A stretch of DNA of 64,000 nt from Aurantiochytrium sp. KH105 (taxonomy: Eukaryota; Sar; Bigyra; Thraustochytrida; Thraustochytriidae): contig BGKB01000061.1 of NCBI GenBank assembly GCA_003116975.1, positions 310,001 to 374,000 on the forward strand. Direction: 5' to 3'. Numbering within the stretch: the stretch's first letter is position 1; each line of letters starts with the position of its first letter. A program made the translations under genes and the position numbers. Below, in pieces: positions 36,806 to 47,511 of the stretch. The notes below the pieces were generated by a model. That model was not told the origin of the DNA and did no database searches. It saw nothing but the letters and a program-made list of their open reading frames with translations.

Positions 36806-39800
36806 ATGATGCGCGACCTCATCAAGAACGGCGACCTCGCCGGCGTGCAGCGCGCGATGCAGGACTACCCCGCCCTGCTCGACGCGACGGTGACGGCGCA
36901 TAAGCACACGCCGCTCATGTGGGCCCTTCATCCAAACTCCGGGGGGCAGCCCGTCATCGCGCAGTGGCTCGTTGAGCAAGGTGTCAACCTCGACCTGGAG
37001 AACGACGACGGATGGACCGCGCTCATGCTCGCGTGCCGCTTCGACCAGCCCGACACGGCCCAATTGCTCATCGAGCGCGGCGCCAAGCTTGACTTGCAGA
37101 GCAACTTTGGGAGGTCCGCGCTCATGCTCGCGTGCCGCCACGATCAGCCCGACAAGGCCCAGTTGCTCATCCAGCGCGGCGCAAAGCTTGACCTGCAGGA
37201 CAACGACGGATGGACCGCGCTCATGTTCGCGTGCCGCTACAATCAGCCCGACACGGCCCAGTTGCTCATCGAGCGCGGAGCCAACCTCGACCTTCAGGAC
37301 AACGAGGGATGGACCGCGCTCATGTACGCGTGCGGTTACGACCAGCCCGACCTGGCCCAGTTGCTCATCAAGCGCGGCGCCAACCCCGACCTGCAGGACA
37401 ATGGTGGATGGACCGCGCTCATGGCGGCATGTCAGCCGCCATATGAATCGCATCACACCGCGGCAGGTCTCCTGCGCTGCGTCAAGCTCTCCTACGCTGG
37501 GGGCGCCGATCTGGATTTGAAAGAAGCTAATGGCTACAACGCGCTGGCTTTGGCCAGGTACATAAAACGCGCCGACGCCGTTGCGTTCCTAGAGTTCGCG
37601 ACGATGTTGGAGGTGGCACGGGGTGTGCAGGGCAGCTTGCAGCAGCCGCGGAGCGTTGTGGCGGCGTCGTTGTTTTCGCAAGAGTAAGTCACACAGAAAC
37701 GATGGGGTCTGCGCCACCTTTTTTGTTCTGACGTTCATTCTTTTATAAACTTTCAGTAACGGAGACACAGAGCCCGAAGTCATTCTCGATTGCGCTCAAG
37801 TTCGATACGAAAAGAGCCAGACGCCTCTTATGCAGGCATGCAAGAATGGCGACTTTGCGAGGGCAGAAAAGCTCGTGGCGGACGGGGCACAGATCGACGC
37901 GCGTGACAGCTTGGATTTAACCCCAATGATCTACGCTTGCAGTTTCAGCAAGGAGGAAGACAGTTTGTCTCTCGCAAAGCTTCTATTTGAGCACAGCGCA
38001 GGTCTTTCAAGTGAGACCCTTGGAATAAAGACGGCTCTTGCGCATGCTTCTTCCAAGGGTCGCATGAAGCTGTCCGCCTTTCTTTCTTTCATACATTCAT
38101 TACAGCTGAAACATTCCCACAGCAACTCCCTACGAGAGATGGTCGTCAAGCTCTTTGATCAAGGTGTGCGAACGTTGGAAAAAGCTCGTCGTCTCACTTC
38201 TGCTCGTCTTGAGCAACGAGGAATGTCAAGTGCGTCAGATCGTCGTGAGTTTCTTCTGTTGTTTGTGGATCCTGAGCAAACGATCAATCTCGAAGCACTT
38301 GCGCAAAAGATCTCACTTGCAAGGACAAAGCGAAATGAGCGGAAAAGTATTCTTCATCCGAGGCTGCAGGATTTCTTTGCTGCGCAGCTTTTGCGCAAGG
38401 ACCCGGTCGCATCTCTGACAAACTTTGACAGGCAGCAAGTCATCCTTCGCGGAAAAGAACTGGAGCTGATTGCGCTTCAAGAAGCTGTCAAAACTGACTC
38501 GACAAGGATTACCAAACGAGACAAAACCCGAAGCGACCTCGTTTCGGGTATTCGAGATGCTTTATCAGGTGAAATTGAAGGTCGATTTGAGAGCATACTC
38601 GCGAATCCAGGAACCAGAGCCGTGATTGACACCTGTCATAGTCTTTGGAAGGAGGTCCTGGAGGAACCTATGGACTTTGACGCTATTGTTGTGCCAGTCA
38701 CTTATGACCAGATGCAAGTAGCAACGCAAGCTGCGATGGAGGCTTTTAAGGCCTGGGAGACTCGACACGACACGAGCGCTGCGCGAAAGCGTACCGAGGC
38801 AGCTATTGATGCTTTAGATGAGAGTACAAAGCGCCTCGGTATCCAAGCGACATTCTTCATGACGTTGAGACACCCCGAAAAGACAAGGCATCTCGCGGCG
38901 GACCTACAAAATGTACATCAAGCACTGGAAAAAGAGCTCAGCAGCTTGACAAGCGTTGATCCAATGGCAGACGCCCCGTTGAAGGAGGCGCGGCGTGCAT
39001 TAGCAAGCATCATCTCGTTTCACACTTGCACATTGCAAAACGAAGTCTCGCGCTTACAGAAGGCCGTAAAAGACCTGTCAAATTCTCTTTCCAAGCATGT
39101 CCCCGGGCTCACAGCACCGGACACATCGTGTGTGGCGAGAATAATGCAAAGCCTTCGCCAAAGCAGACGGAAGCGAGAAAGACTTGAACAAGATCTTCGC
39201 TTCGCCCGCGAGGATGCCAATGACGGAGATGCAGGAGCACGAGCTCGGATTCCTCATCTCGAGCAAGAGCTTGCTCAGCTCGGGAGTGCTTACAAGCTGG
39301 ACAGTGAGCTTCGCAAAGAGCGCACAAGGGTGCTGAGGCACGCTGAAGAATATTACCCTGAGTTGCTTCGAGATCAGGAATGGGTCAAGAGTCTGGGCGT
39401 GAACAATAGCATACCCCGGGAACTGTGCTCGCTGGGTCTTTGGCTGACAAATGCAAAGCGCAGTGACTTTAAGACCCTTTCAGAGCTCGCGTCCAAGCCC
39501 GGCAAATCCGTGCTTAAAGTGCGCGATCTCAACGGCCGAGACTTTGTGCTCAAGTCCTTTCATCTCGCCAACGAAGAGTGGAGCAGCCGTTTTTATCGCC
39601 AGGTCGCAGCGCTTGCTCAGATCAAATCAGCCTATATCGTGCGCATCCAAGGCGTGTTCATGCAAGATGCGCATCAAGGATGCACTCTGATGCCGTTTTA
39701 TTCGGGGGGCGATCTTGCCACCTGGATCCGCGACAACCCGCATGCTGACCTGGCGACGCGCAGACGCATTGCCATCGGTCTTTTGTCTGGTCTGCACGAC

Positions 39801-40901
39801 TTGCACTCGCAAGGCTTCGTGCACTGCGACGTCAAGCCTGAGAATATCTTTCTTGCTCCAGGCCTGTCGCCTGTGCTTGGGGACTTTGATGGTGTTCAAA
39901 TGCACAATGTGACCATGACGCAGCACATGCAAGCCACCTTTAAGTACATGGCCCCTGAGCTTCGCAGGGCAAATGTCGACAGGGTAGAGTCTGCGGTGGA
40001 TCTCTTCTCCGCGGGTATGGTTCTTGCGGATCTCTTCGAAAACAAAGAGGTATCTGACGCAACTACGTCGCTCATTTCGTCTTTGCAATCTGCAGATCCA
40101 ACCCGACGCCCCACTGCACTTCAAGCCTTGCGTCACGAGGCCTTTCAGGTTGAGCCCGTAAAGCAGGCCTCGTGTGCCATTTGCCTTGACATTTACCCCA
40201 TCAGCGAGGGCGTCTCTTGCGCTGATGACCACTTTACGTGCAAAGAGTGTCTGAGCGGGTCGGTACGTGCAGCTACGCAGCCAAATGCGCACGTTGAAGT
40301 ACGACGAGATGGAAGCATGTGCTGCATCACTCCAGACTGTGAGCTCCTCATCTCTGGACGCACCATTGCATCCGCGGTTCCAGAGGAGGACTTTGCAGCT
40401 CTGCTTGACATCGTTCGCGCGCACTTTGAGCGAGACGCCGCAGCTGAACAGGAGCGTCAGCTTCGTGATCGTATCGACGCCGCACTCCGCGAACATGGGC
40501 TGGACCCGACGACGCAGAATCACATTCGCGCCATCCAGAATGAGATTCTCACCATGTCGTGCCCTCGTTGCTCGGCAGCCTTTGTTGACTTTGACGGCTG
40601 CTGTGCTCTGGAGTGCGGCGCTTGCCCGTGTCGTTTCTGCGCCTGGTGCTTGCAGGATACAGGCAACGACTCACGAGCTTGTCATCACCATGTGGCGAGT
40701 TGTGCGTCGAAGCCTGCTGGCGAAGATCGCTTTTTTGGCCAAAAGCACGTTGTGCGGCAAGTTTGGTGCCAGCTTCGGGCGCAGCGTCTTCGCGACTACA
40801 TGGCAATGCGCGTTGAAGACGCAGGCGTACGTGCCAGCGTGCAGAACAAATTGCGCCCTCTCCTAACTCCGGACATTGTTGGCGACAACTTTCGCTTCTA
40901 A
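36806..40901 (+). CDS. Ankyrin repeat / kinase-like / RING-IBR fusion protein, two exons
   Basis: Exon 1 is 36806-37683 and exon 2 is 37757-40901. The 73-nt phase-2 intron (gtaagt...ttcag) removes a TAA and restores D-NGDTEPEV..., giving 1340 aa. The start MMRDLIKNGDL is typical of an ankyrin cap. Ankyrin repeats at about 1-260 include five nearly identical 33-residue units (DGWTALM.ACR..QPD.AQLLI.RGA.LDLQ); two more follow exon 2's start. Residues about 390-860 are mostly helical. A kinase-like domain (about 876-1090) has LKVRDLNGRDFVLKSF with no clear glycine loop, HCDVKPEN (about 981) and GDFDG where DFG is expected. The C-terminus (about 1098-1340) has RING-type CAICLD..SCADDHFTCKECL and a second Cys cluster CPRCSAAFVDFDGCCALEC..C, like RBR E3 ligases. 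A ubiquitin-ligase scaffold steered by ankyrin repeats is inferred. Confidence 0.8.
37009..37428 (+). repeat. 99-bp in-frame ankyrin units
   Basis: Units begin near 37009, 37108, 37207, 37306 and 37405 (last partial). They are close to identical at the DNA level, including shared codon choices, which implies recent expansion or homogenisation. Confidence 0.85.
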
Positions 40902-41300
40902 AACAATCTCCATCTCCTGACTGGCTGAGTGAAAACCAAATTGCCTTGTTCGCATCTTCTCGAGCTAGTCTGATATTCTTTGTAGGTAGTAAAGCAACGT
41001 CTTCTGCATTTGATATTTGAGTTTTTCTCTTCCTGCTATACCTTCCTTTGTCGCGTAGCCTGTTCCGCGGCCCCGGGCGCTGCCCGCGGGAGGTCACTCG
41101 TGCCCCGGCGGGATCGTTTTTTTCATTTCATCCTTTTCTATGCAAAATCCAAGGTAATGATCTTTGTTCACGTCCCGTTCGGACTCGCCATGAGGAAAAT
41201 GGTCGCACTTGCACACGCAAAAAAAAGCCAAGTCAAAAGTAAGAAAATAGTGTTTTATCAAAGAAGTGGTGAATTCATAAGATTATGGAAATGAAGATGG
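40902..41300. other. Convergent intergenic region
   Basis: About 400 bp of 3' flank for the ankyrin fusion gene and the Myb gene. No gene and no notable array. Confidence 0.7.
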
Positions 41301-43637
41301 TCAGGTTTGGGGCAAGAAGCGCTGCAAGCCAAGCGCGGCTGCGAGAAGCAAATTATTTCCTCCTTGAGGTGTTTGCTGGTGTTGCTGCTGCTGATGGTGT
41401 TGCTGTGGCTGCGAGGATACTTGATGGCGGGGTTGTGACGCAAAGTCAAAGGGCTGAAGTGACGGCGATGGGAGTTGGAAGTGCTGAAGGTTCTGCTTGA
41501 GAAATGGTTGCTGGTGTTGCTGCTGATTATGCTCCTGGCCCTGCTGCGCGTGGCTGAGAAGTTGCTGAGCATAGGATCCTGGACTCTGTGTCTGCTGTTG
41601 CTGGAGGCTCGTATCTGGGCGTTCGTGCAGTTGTGGCCGCTGATTATACGGCAATGATGTATGTACAACGGACCAAAAGGTAGCCATGTCAAGTTTTTGC
41701 AAAAGTTGAAGCTGCGCTGCGCATTGACTTGCCACTTGCTGCACGAAAATCGATTGCGAGGCGTCGGGAGAGATGGCGGGGGGCATGTCTCGGACACCGT
41801 CAGCTACATCATGCATGGTATCCTGGGTTCGTTTCTGAGGCTGTTGGATAGACACGCGCTGTTGTTTTGTGGCAATGCCTTCTTCGTTCTCAATCGAAGC
41901 AGAGTGGAGACCCATAAGTTTTGCCAGGTCGAACGAAGGAGTCTGCTGTTGCTTCTGGTTCTGATGTTGTTGAAGTTGCTGTTGGTGCAGGAACTGTTGA
42001 TTCATTTCCAAATTGACTGAAGCACGACGCTTTGCATTTGTGAGCATCTGCGCGGCCTCAATGCAGCTTGCATCGACGGAGGTCCCCTTGGTATCGTCAC
42101 AAACTGAAGAGGACGTCTTTTGGATTTTCGTGGGCATACCCGTGGCATGCGGGGGAGGTCCTTGATTTTGGGGCAGTGCGTGGGCTGGGCTGTGTACAGG
42201 CGAGTCATTATTAGAGACGGTCGGGCGCTCGCGCTTGAGACTCGGTTTGCGTGAACGTTTTGCGGGTTTCGTCGCGGCTGTGGCGACGACGGCTGCAGCG
42301 AGGTCGACAGTCTCGTCAGACAAGGAACCTACGGAGTGCGTTTTTTCTGCGGAACTGGTATCCGGGGCCTTTCTTGCGAGAGCACGGGAATGCGTCTTGG
42401 TTTTGTGGTTGTTGCTGTTTTGTGTGTTATTGTTGTTGTTGTTGGGAGGCTCGAGAACGTCGGATGTTTTGGCTTGTGCCTTGCCTTTGTTGCCGCTGGT
42501 ACTCTTGTTGTTAGGATTGTGAAGAGAGATGGTTTTTGGCAGCGCCACGGAGGGGGACGTTGCGGTGGACGAGGAGCGTGTGATGGTTCCGTTTTGATTG
42601 GCGGCAGCAACCTTGGTCTTCTGGGCGAGGGATGGGAGGCCATCGACGGAATCGGCCTCCTCGTCTTCGTCGTCGCTGCCGAGGGAAATGCCAAGTTTGT
42701 CGCTGAGACGCACAGTGTCCGCCTCGCCGCGCATCAGAGCCCTGCATCGCGTTTTGACGGCATTTTTGGTGCGATTTTTTAGAGAGTTGGAAATGAGTCC
42801 CCAGCGGCAGCCATAGCTGCTGTGAAGGCTGAGAATGGTGCGGTCTTCGGCGGGTGTCCACTCGCGTCGTTTTGCGCGCAGCAGAGACTTGTAGCGTGTT
42901 TTGACGGAGTTTTCGGTGCGTCCGGGCAGTGCTTGGGCGATTTGGGCCCATCGGTTTCCAAGGTCGCGATGCATTGTCATGAGCGTGCGGTCTTCGTCGC
43001 GAGTCCACTCTGACTTTTTGATGCTAGGGTCGAGGTTATAGCACCAGCGTTCGCGGCACTGTTTTGCGGAGCGACCTTTGACGTGGCGGGCGACTTGGCT
43101 CCAGCTCGAGTTGGATCCTCCCTTGACGTTGAACTTGATTTTGCTCAGAACGGAGACGAGATGGGCGTCCTCTGCCGCGGACCATGCGCCTTTTTTCTGG
43201 CCGGTCGACCACGTGTTTCTCTTCAGCGGGTCGCCCTTGGCGTCCTCGTCTCTTTCTCCGTCATCATCATCATCATCATCGTCGTCGTCGTCGTCAGCCT
43301 CTTCTTCTTCTTCTTCTTCGTCGTCGTCGTCATTGCTTTCGGGCGGCGACCCGGTTTCCTCAATGTCCTGTTCATCGTTGTCAGCTGCTTGTGGCTCTCG
43401 AGTAGTCTGTCCGCTATGCTCTTTCATGTCATCGCCGTTCCCGTGCGCGACCTCCTTCTCGCGCAATTGCATGATTCGCCTCGCGAGCCCCACGGCATCG
43501 TCGTCTGGGTCGTCGCTGTCGGCGGCCATCTTCATTTTCTTTTTGATGTTTTGCTGCACGCTAGTGAGGTGGTGGTGGCGTCCCTTGTTGGCCTCGCCTT
43601 CCTCGCTTTGGACCGCTGCTGCGCGGACAAAAGTCAT
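41301..43637 (-). CDS. Three-repeat Myb (SANT) transcription factor with Q-rich tail
   Basis: The protein is 778 aa from the ATG at 43637. Acidic/low-complexity residues (about 60-130) precede three Myb repeats. Repeat 1 is at about 148-205 (KKGAWSAAEDAHLV, RSAKQCRERWCYNLDPSI), repeat 2 at about 207-253 (SEWTRDEDRTLMTMHRDLGNRWAQIA, RTENSVKTRYKSLL) and repeat 3 at about 258-305 (REWTPAEDRTILSLHSSYGCRW, RTKNAVKTRCRALM). The GRSAKQCRERW and GNRWAQIA..LPGRTENSVK signatures match R2 and R3 of c-Myb/3R-Myb, so it should bind MYB-type DNA sites. The C-terminal half is rich in Q, N, S and P, as in activation domains. The bases just after the ATG (ttttgtccgcgcag) resemble a 3' splice site, so an upstream first exon is possible. 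The 14-kb gene-free region lies upstream. Confidence 0.83.
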   Translation of the reverse strand: MTFVRAAAVQSEEGEANKGRHHHLTSVQQNIKKKMKMAADSDDPDDDAVGLARRIMQLREKEVAHGNGDDMKEHSGQTTREPQAADNDEQDIEETGSPPESNDDDDEEEEEEEADDDDDDDDDDDDGERDEDAKGDPLKRNTWSTGQKKGAWSAAEDAHLVSVLSKIKFNVKGGSNSSWSQVARHVKGRSAKQCRERWCYNLDPSIKKSEWTRDEDRTLMTMHRDLGNRWAQIAQALPGRTENSVKTRYKSLLRAKRREWTPAEDRTILSLHSSYGCRWGLISNSLKNRTKNAVKTRCRALMRGEADTVRLSDKLGISLGSDDEDEEADSVDGLPSLAQKTKVAAANQNGTITRSSSTATSPSVALPKTISLHNPNNKSTSGNKGKAQAKTSDVLEPPNNNNNNTQNSNNHKTKTHSRALARKAPDTSSAEKTHSVGSLSDETVDLAAAVVATAATKPAKRSRKPSLKRERPTVSNNDSPVHSPAHALPQNQGPPPHATGMPTKIQKTSSSVCDDTKGTSVDASCIEAAQMLTNAKRRASVNLEMNQQFLHQQQLQQHQNQKQQQTPSFDLAKLMGLHSASIENEEGIATKQQRVSIQQPQKRTQDTMHDVADGVRDMPPAISPDASQSIFVQQVASQCAAQLQLLQKLDMATFWSVVHTSLPYNQRPQLHERPDTSLQQQQTQSPGSYAQQLLSHAQQGQEHNQQQHQQPFLKQNLQHFQLPSPSLQPFDFASQPRHQVSSQPQQHHQQQQHQQTPQGGNNLLLAAALGLQRFLPQT

Positions 43638-43773
43638 GTGTAAGAGAATCTCCCTGCGCCGGTAACTCGCTCGCCCTGTCGCTCGCTCTTTCCTGTCTGC
43701 CAGACGGAGACGGAGATGAGAATGCGGTTTTCGGCGTCGCTGCCGTTGGCAGTCTTGGTCCGCGTCTTTGCAC

Positions 43774-43795
43774 GCTTGCTTGCTTGCTTGCTTGG
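43774..43795. repeat. (gctt)n tetranucleotide array
   Basis: About five tandem units, close upstream of the Myb start. Confidence 0.88.
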
Positions 43796-43889
43796 GGCGT
43801 GCGAGCTCGCTCGCTAGCCAGAGAAGTCTGCTTGGCTTGGCTTGGCTTGGCGTGTGCTTTGTTGCTTGGGTCCGCGCGGTTCTGCGGGA

Positions 43890-43920
43890 TCCTCCTCCTC
43901 CTCCTCCTCCTCCTCCTCCT
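43890..43920. repeat. (ctc)n trinucleotide array
   Basis: About ten tandem triplets, pyrimidine strand on +. Confidence 0.9.
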
Positions 43921-44008
43921 TCCGCTTCTTTTCCGCCTCGGCAGCCGCAACCTTTTCAGGCCTGCCCACCAAGCTTGCGCGGCGCTTCGCTCGCCCTCAG
44001 CCGCGTCA

Positions 44009-44077
44009 CGCTTTGCTTTGCTTCGCTTTGCTTTGCTTTGCTTTGCTCCGCTCCGCTCCGCTCTGCTCTGCTCTGCG
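44009..44077. repeat. (gcttt)n-(gctcc)n-(gctct)n pentanucleotide array
   Basis: About 13 tandem 5-bp units that change in blocks: gcttt, then gctcc, then gctct. The block structure suggests spread of point variants along the array. Confidence 0.93.
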
Positions 44078-44354
44078 TCGGTTGCCTCGCGTCGCCTCGC
44101 TTTCCTCCGACGCGTCGGCGCTCTCGCCTCCAGCTCGCGAGGGCTGGTGCTGCGCGAACTTGCGCGTCCGGCAGGAAGCCGCCGCCGCGTCGCCTCCGCC
44201 TCAGCCGGGCCTCTTCCCCTCCTCTCGCGCCTCGGCGCCGTCAGTCTGTCTGCGCGAGCTCTGCTCCGCGCTGTGCCGCTTCCTGCCGCGGCGTGCGGTC
44301 GCCGCTGCCTCCGCCGCAGCCGCCCGCACTGCGCGCTGCTCAGCGCGCTGGAAG

Positions 44355-44380
44355 CTTTCTTTCTTTCTTTCTTTCTTTCC
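44355..44380. repeat. (tttc)n tetranucleotide array
   Basis: About six tandem units. Confidence 0.9.
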
Positions 44381-44734
44381 TGCTTCTGCCTCGCGCTCTC
44401 TCCTCCTCTCTGCCGCCGCGATGACGCCGATGACGCCGCTGACGCCGCCGCCGAAAGGCTCCGCAAGGCGCGCGAGGGGAGGGAGGAAGGGAGGAGGGCA
44501 AACGAGGCGAGGCCCGAAGGCGCTTCCCGGCGGTGGAGGGGAGGAGGGGCTCGGGCGGCCTCGCCTGCCTAGCCTTGCCTTCCTTGCCTCGCCTGCCGGC
44601 CTGCCAGACACCTGACGCGACCCTGGAGCCCAGCGGGGAGTCAACCAGCGATGGAGCTCTGCACGAGCGCAACTGCGCTCTCTCGCCCGCTCGCTGGCCT
44701 GCTCTAGCGGGACGAGACGGTCTAGGGACAGGTA

Positions 44735-44763
44735 GACAGGCAGACAGACAGACAGACAGACAG
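44735..44763. repeat. (gaca)n tetranucleotide array
   Basis: About seven units, the first slightly degenerate (gacaggta, gacaggca). Confidence 0.9.
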
Positions 44764-45163
44764 CTCAGCCGGACGGCGAGCGAGCGATTGATCAAATGAA
44801 ACGATCGATGGCGAGCGGATGAGATGAATCTCTCGTGCTCTCTTCTCGGCCTCCCTCGATATTGATGAGGGATGGATGGATGGATGGGTGGACCGCTGGT
44901 GGATTGGCGCTCTCCCGTGCCTTGCCTTGCCTTCGCTCTGTCGGACGGAGCGGGTCGCGCGAGGCTCCGCGCGCTGCACGCACACGGGACGCGCGAAGTA
45001 CAGTAGCAGCAGCGGTCTCTGCCGGGTAAAATAAGAGCCTCGAGCGCAGACGTCCGCACCGCGCGGGTCTTAGGTTTCTCTCAGACAGACAGACACCTGC
45101 CCACCCTCAGCCAGGTTTGTACGTTCACTTGACCAAGCCTGGTTTCTCTGCACTCGGCTTAGT

Positions 45164-45193
45164 CGACGCGACGCGACGCGACGCGTCGCGACG
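45164..45193. repeat. (gacgc)n pentanucleotide array
   Basis: About six units of a CpG-rich 5-mer. Confidence 0.88.
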
Positions 45194-45433
45194 GCGCAAC
45201 GAAATGCAATGCACTACTGCACCGGCGAAAGAGCTCTGGTCTACGATACGCCAGCAAACCGCAGGCCGCAGCGACTTCGATCGCTGTGTGGTGTCGTTCG
45301 GCCGGCCGGCCGGTCCGTCGGTTGGTTGGCCGGCCGCCTGTTTTGTTGACGTTGTTTCTTTGCGTGCTTGCTTTTCGCTGCTCGGTGAAACCCGCGGCCG
45401 TAGCGCGTACAACGTAACGAATGACTGCGCAGC

Positions 45434-45483
45434 GCAGATCAGAGCAGATCAGAGGAGAGCAGAGGAGAGCAGAGCAGAGCAGC
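45434..45483. repeat. (cagag)-type purine-rich array
   Basis: Ten imperfect 5-bp units of the form cagag/cagat/gagag. Confidence 0.8.
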
Positions 45484-45819
45484 GCACCACGTGCAAGCTC
45501 CCCCCCCTGCTTGGACTCGAATTCCCTCCTCCGGAATCGAACAACCAGCCAGCCTGTCGACTGCCTGCTCCGCTGGTTCCTTCGTCGCTTCCACCCTTCG
45601 TTCCTTCGTTCCACCGTCGCAGGCGGCCGATCCACGCTCGCGAATCCGCCTCGCAGTCGACCTCAACCGATTGATCGATATATCAACCAATCAGCGGCCT
45701 TCTCGACCTCCACGTCGCGGCCTTGCTCGCGAACTCGCTAGCCAGCCAGCCAGCCAGCCACAGCAATAGCTCCCCGAGCTTCTACAGCGCGCTCCAGAGA
45801 ACGAGCGACCGCCAGCCAG

Positions 45820-45871
45820 GCCAAGAAAAGAAGCCAAGAAACGAAGCCAAGAAACGAAGCCAAGAAACCCG
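45820..45871. repeat. 15-bp tandem repeat (gccaagaaacgaa)
   Basis: Three to four imperfect copies with the core 'gccaagaaacgaa'. Confidence 0.8.
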
Positions 45872-45931
45872 CGCCCGGGAGAAGCAGCCGGCACCCACCT
45901 CCAGGCCCGCAAGTAGTCGCCGGGAAGCCTT

Positions 45932-45955
45932 TCCTGTCCTGTCCTGTCCTGTCCG
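45932..45955. repeat. (gtcct)n pentanucleotide array
   Basis: Four to five tandem units. Confidence 0.88.
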
Positions 45956-46134
45956 GTCGTCTCCTCTTCTTTTCCTCTACCTCAGCACTTGCGCTCGCGC
46001 TGCAGTTGCCGCTTTCGCTCGCCTGCACCTGGCTGGCCGCGCGAGGCCGGCGCCCGAAACGCAGCGCGACTGCGAGCTGGAAGCGCGCGCCGGCGCGAGC
46101 CCAAGCTGCGCCCGGAGCTAGCCCGAGCTGCGCA

Positions 46135-46172
46135 GCTTGGCGCTAGCTTGGCGCTAGCTTGGCGCTAGCTTC
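46135..46172. repeat. 11-bp tandem repeat (cttggcgctag)
   Basis: Three perfect copies; the unit contains the palindrome-like core gcgctagc. Confidence 0.88.
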
Positions 46173-46355
46173 GCGGTCGCTCCGCACAGCCCCGGCACAG
46201 CTTGCGCCGCCAGAGCTAGCTGTGGAGCCCGAGGTGTGTGCGCAACCCTTTTCCCGCCGCCGGGGCTCTCGCGGTCGCTAGCCGCGGGCAGCAGGCGAGG
46301 CCGCGCGGGGCTCTGGAGACCGGGCGCTCGCGCGCAGCTGTGGCTGCTGGCGAGG

Positions 46356-46389
46356 GGCAGGCAGGCAGGCAGGCAGGCAGGCAGACAGA
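46356..46389. repeat. (ggca)n tetranucleotide array
   Basis: About seven units followed by two gaca units. Related arrays occur at about 51847-51868 and 54887-54914. Confidence 0.9.
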
Positions 46390-46556
46390 CGGCGCCGCGT
46401 GGGTGGACGCGAGCGACGCGAGCGGACCCACCAGGTCTGACTGGGCTGGTCCGGCCTGCTTTGGTTTGTTTGGTTTCCTCTGCTTTTCTTTGTTTGGCAG
46501 GAGCGGCGACTGCGATGAGCAATCAACGCGACGCGCCGCGACGACGAGCTCTCGCC

Positions 46557-46584
46557 CGAGCACGAGCACGAGCACGAGCACGAG
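46557..46584. repeat. (gagcac)n hexanucleotide array
   Basis: Four to five tandem 6-bp units. Confidence 0.85.
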
Positions 46585-46817
46585 GTGAGGTGGAGACCGT
46601 CGCGCTGCGTCCGTCGCTCGCTCGGTCGCTCACTCGTGGCGTGTGGGCCAGCCAAACAAGGACGTCGAGGGTGTCCCTCTCGGGCGCGAGTCTCGGCCAG
46701 CAGGACGAGGGCTCGGCCAAGTGAGGGTCGACACGACTCGCCTTGTGATTCGGGGTCTGGAAGACTTGAGCCCTCGCTCCTTGCCACCTTCTTCTGCTTG
46801 TCTGCCTGCTTACTCGC

Positions 46818-46842
46818 CTGCTTGCTTGCTTGCTTGCTTGCT
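46818..46842. repeat. (gctt)n tetranucleotide array
   Basis: About six units, the same motif as the arrays at 43.8 kb and about 48.23 kb. Confidence 0.88.
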
Positions 46843-47264
46843 GTTGGGAAAGGGAGATAAATGGAAACAATGCGGCGTTGACTGATCAATCGATCGATCG
46901 CTTGATCACAATGAATTAACCAGCCAGGCAATCAGACGAGACAAACAGAGGGATGAACTGTCGTCGTAGTAGTAGTTTACCTCGCGGCAAAAGCGGGACA
47001 AGAAGCTGGCGGGCAGCAGCAGCCCAGTTGCTCTTTGTCGAGAATGGAGTCAATCTGCGACGCGCGCCGCGTCTGTTTGCCCAGTTCCAGTGCTGCAGCA
47101 GCAGCAGCACCAGCAGCACCAGCGGCAGACTCGAGCCTTGAAACCAGAGACCGCAGCAGCAGCAGCAGCCGCAGCACGACCGAGCTGGTCTGAGGTGCAG
47201 GCAGCGAGCGCAGCACGACCGCAGCAGCGCAACCCACTTCGGGTCGTCAGTCCCGGAAAAGAAA

Positions 47265-47330
47265 AAGAAAATGAAAAGAAAAAGGAAAAGAAAAAGAAAA
47301 AGGAAAAGAAAGAAAAACAAAAACTCTCAG
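47265..47330. repeat. A/G-rich low-complexity tract (aaaagaaaaagg)
   Basis: An imperfect polypurine tract of about 65 bp made of a4-6 g units. Confidence 0.8.
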
Positions 47331-47483
47331 GTCACAACCGGACGGACCTGCAAAAGTTCTTCGTTTTCGCGCCGCCGCAACTTATGCCCTGCCGATGGAC
47401 GGACGCGCTGTTGCGCTGCTCTTTTCTTCTCCCCCCTCTCCTCTCCTTTCCTCTCCTCTTCGCCCCAATCTGATTCTTGCTCT

Positions 47484-47511
47484 TGGTCTGGTCTGGTCTG
47501 GTCTGGTCTGC
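47484..47511. repeat. (ggtct)n pentanucleotide array
   Basis: Five to six tandem units; the sequence is the reverse complement of the array at 56391-56438. Confidence 0.9.

Noticed and set aside
43561-44466. 301-codon minus-strand frame upstream of and overlapping the Myb start
   Set aside because: Composition is Arg/Ser/Ala/Lys low complexity generated by pyrimidine-rich repeats; plus-strand frames of similar length overlap it.
46501-46724. Possible exon bounded by a pyrimidine-rich cag and 'gaggtgagg' near 46500-46590
   Set aside because: The translated segment is an Arg-Ala repeat from the gagcac array; splice-like words are expected by chance in this region.
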